Shown piece by piece: positions 13,368 to 14,017 of a stretch of 14,017 bases of DNA. Every line of letters begins with the position of its first letter. The stretch's first letter is position 1. The translations under genes and the position numbers were made by a program. The stretch covers positions 1-14,017 of the forward strand of contig JABJGX010000071.1 of the NCBI GenBank assembly GCA_018662075.1. The letters run 5' to 3'. Under the pieces are notes generated by a model. The model made no database searches. It was not told the DNA's origin and worked only from the letters and a program-made list of their open reading frames with translations. The DNA comes from Candidatus Peregrinibacteria bacterium. Lineage in GTDB: Bacteria > Patescibacteriota > Gracilibacteria > Peribacterales > Peribacteraceae.

Positions 13368-14017
13368 ATGGAAAATCTTATTCGGAAAGCCACCATGTTG
13401 ATGATGGGTCTTGTTGGACTCAGTTCGTTGGCAGCTATTTCCACTTTTACCCTAACTGCTAACAATCTTGCGGGATTACGTTCGTTAGAGATCCGTGCAT
13501 TTGGAGACTTTGCGATAGACCCTGAAGAGAAAATCCTACTCACCGCAGAAGGAGACTACCTAACCTACACCGTTCCACTTCGGTCACAGTGGAGCATTAT
13601 TTCTGGTGAAGACTATGGATGGTTCATTGATGGTTGCGATGGACAAAAGACATGCGAGTTCCAAGCCAACCATGTTGGTGGCGATGTTATTATCCGTGCA
13701 GAAGCAAACGGCTTCACAGATGACCGCACTATCCACATACGCAAGCCCGCTCCTCCGAAAGCTGTACAGAACCCATTTACAGACGAGATCCCAACATGGG
13801 CAGGAGAACCAATTGTAGAACTGAAAGACCGAAACATTATTCGAGGATATGACGATGGACGCTATGGTGCAGGTGACAAGCTTACCCGAGGACAGCTTGT
13901 TACTATTTTTCACAGAGCACTACGCAACATGAACCTGACGCAGAACCTCAACTGTCCAATAGAGTACAACGATATCCCAAGAGACCACTATGCCTACGAC
14001 GCTGCCTGTACCTTCCG
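13368..14017 (+). CDS. SLH-domain (S-layer homology) surface protein, 3' end cut off
   Basis: 216 complete codons are visible and the frame is open to the window edge. Residues 1-~30 are a signal peptide or anchor (MENLIRKATM followed by a hydrophobic run). Residues ~38-126 form a beta-rich domain, perhaps Ig-like, with C90 and C96 close enough for a disulfide. A proline-rich hinge (RKPAPPKAVQNP) leads to a first SLH repeat at ~136-185, with the hallmark order NPFTDEIPTWAGEPIVEL, then RNIIRGYDDGRYGAGDKLTRGQL. A second SLH repeat starts at ~200 (YNDIPRDHYAYDAACTF). SLH repeats usually come in threes and bind secondary cell-wall polymer, so the protein is expected at the cell surface. ATG 13368 is supported by TATAAT 8 nt upstream. 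Confidence 0.9.
   Translation, partial: MENLIRKATMLMMGLVGLSSLAAISTFTLTANNLAGLRSLEIRAFGDFAIDPEEKILLTAEGDYLTYTVPLRSQWSIISGEDYGWFIDGCDGQKTCEFQANHVGGDVIIRAEANGFTDDRTIHIRKPAPPKAVQNPFTDEIPTWAGEPIVELKDRNIIRGYDDGRYGAGDKLTRGQLVTIFHRALRNMNLTQNLNCPIEYNDIPRDHYAYDAACTF

Noticed and set aside
13584..13913. Minus-strand frame opposite the SLH gene
   Set aside because: The plus strand encodes a clear signal peptide and SLH repeat over the same bases; the antisense frame has no recognisable product.

Overview
The window reads as gene-dense bacterial chromosome of moderate GC with short intergenic gaps. The most likely source is a member of the Candidate Phyla Radiation (Patescibacteria), perhaps near the Gracilibacteria/Peribacteria/Peregrinibacteria group. 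This is an inference from several traits: start codons almost without Shine-Dalgarno sequences, -10 boxes sitting directly in front of start codons, no UGA stop codon in any gene whose end is visible, a PIF1-type helicase, an S-layer (SLH) protein, and many small unassigned membrane proteins and lipoproteins. No phage, transposase, CRISPR array or plasmid gene is visible.

Layout. Positions 2-1618 hold the C-terminal part of a PIF1-like helicase. It is followed by tRNA-Asn(GTT) and a RlmI-like SAM methyltransferase, which runs tail-to-tail into rlmN on the minus strand, so 1.6-3.7 kb is an RNA-modification neighbourhood. Positions 3.8-7.5 kb are envelope genes: an MscS-type channel with a long extracytoplasmic N-terminus, a four-helix membrane protein, two lipoproteins that meet tail-to-tail, and a ZIP-family metal transporter. 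Positions 7.5-9.0 kb carry a two-gene unit: a membrane-anchored small protein and an HTTM (vitamin-K-carboxylase-like) membrane protein, joined by a TAATG stop/start overlap. Positions 9.0-9.4 kb hold a 95-residue-class unknown protein and, on the other strand, a 37-residue ORF. Positions 9.4-10.7 kb encode a 66-residue membrane protein and a divergent PiT-like permease. Positions 10.66-12.47 kb encode an O-antigen ligase/polymerase-type protein on the minus strand. A divergent gene with a near-consensus promoter encodes a membrane-anchored PsbP-like protein. A 106-bp palindromic repeat follows, and then the start of an SLH-domain surface protein that runs off the window.

How it fits together. 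Most genes concern the cell surface: mechanosensitive release, metal import, phosphate-type permeation, polysaccharide assembly, lipoproteins and the S-layer. The housekeeping RNA genes sit at the left end.

The best leads are organisational rather than a single cassette. (1) At least five plus-strand genes start 6-8 nt after a TATAAT-like box, which predicts leaderless mRNAs. (2) All 15 confident stop codons are TAA or TAG. (3) Three of five convergent gene pairs overlap by exactly four bases inside a YTAR stop-stop motif. (4) A pair of overlapping divergent -10 boxes appears to serve two leaderless genes whose start codons are only 21 bp apart, one of them an unannotated 37-residue ORF. I did not find evidence for a clearly new multi-gene system; the split HTTM unit is the closest candidate.
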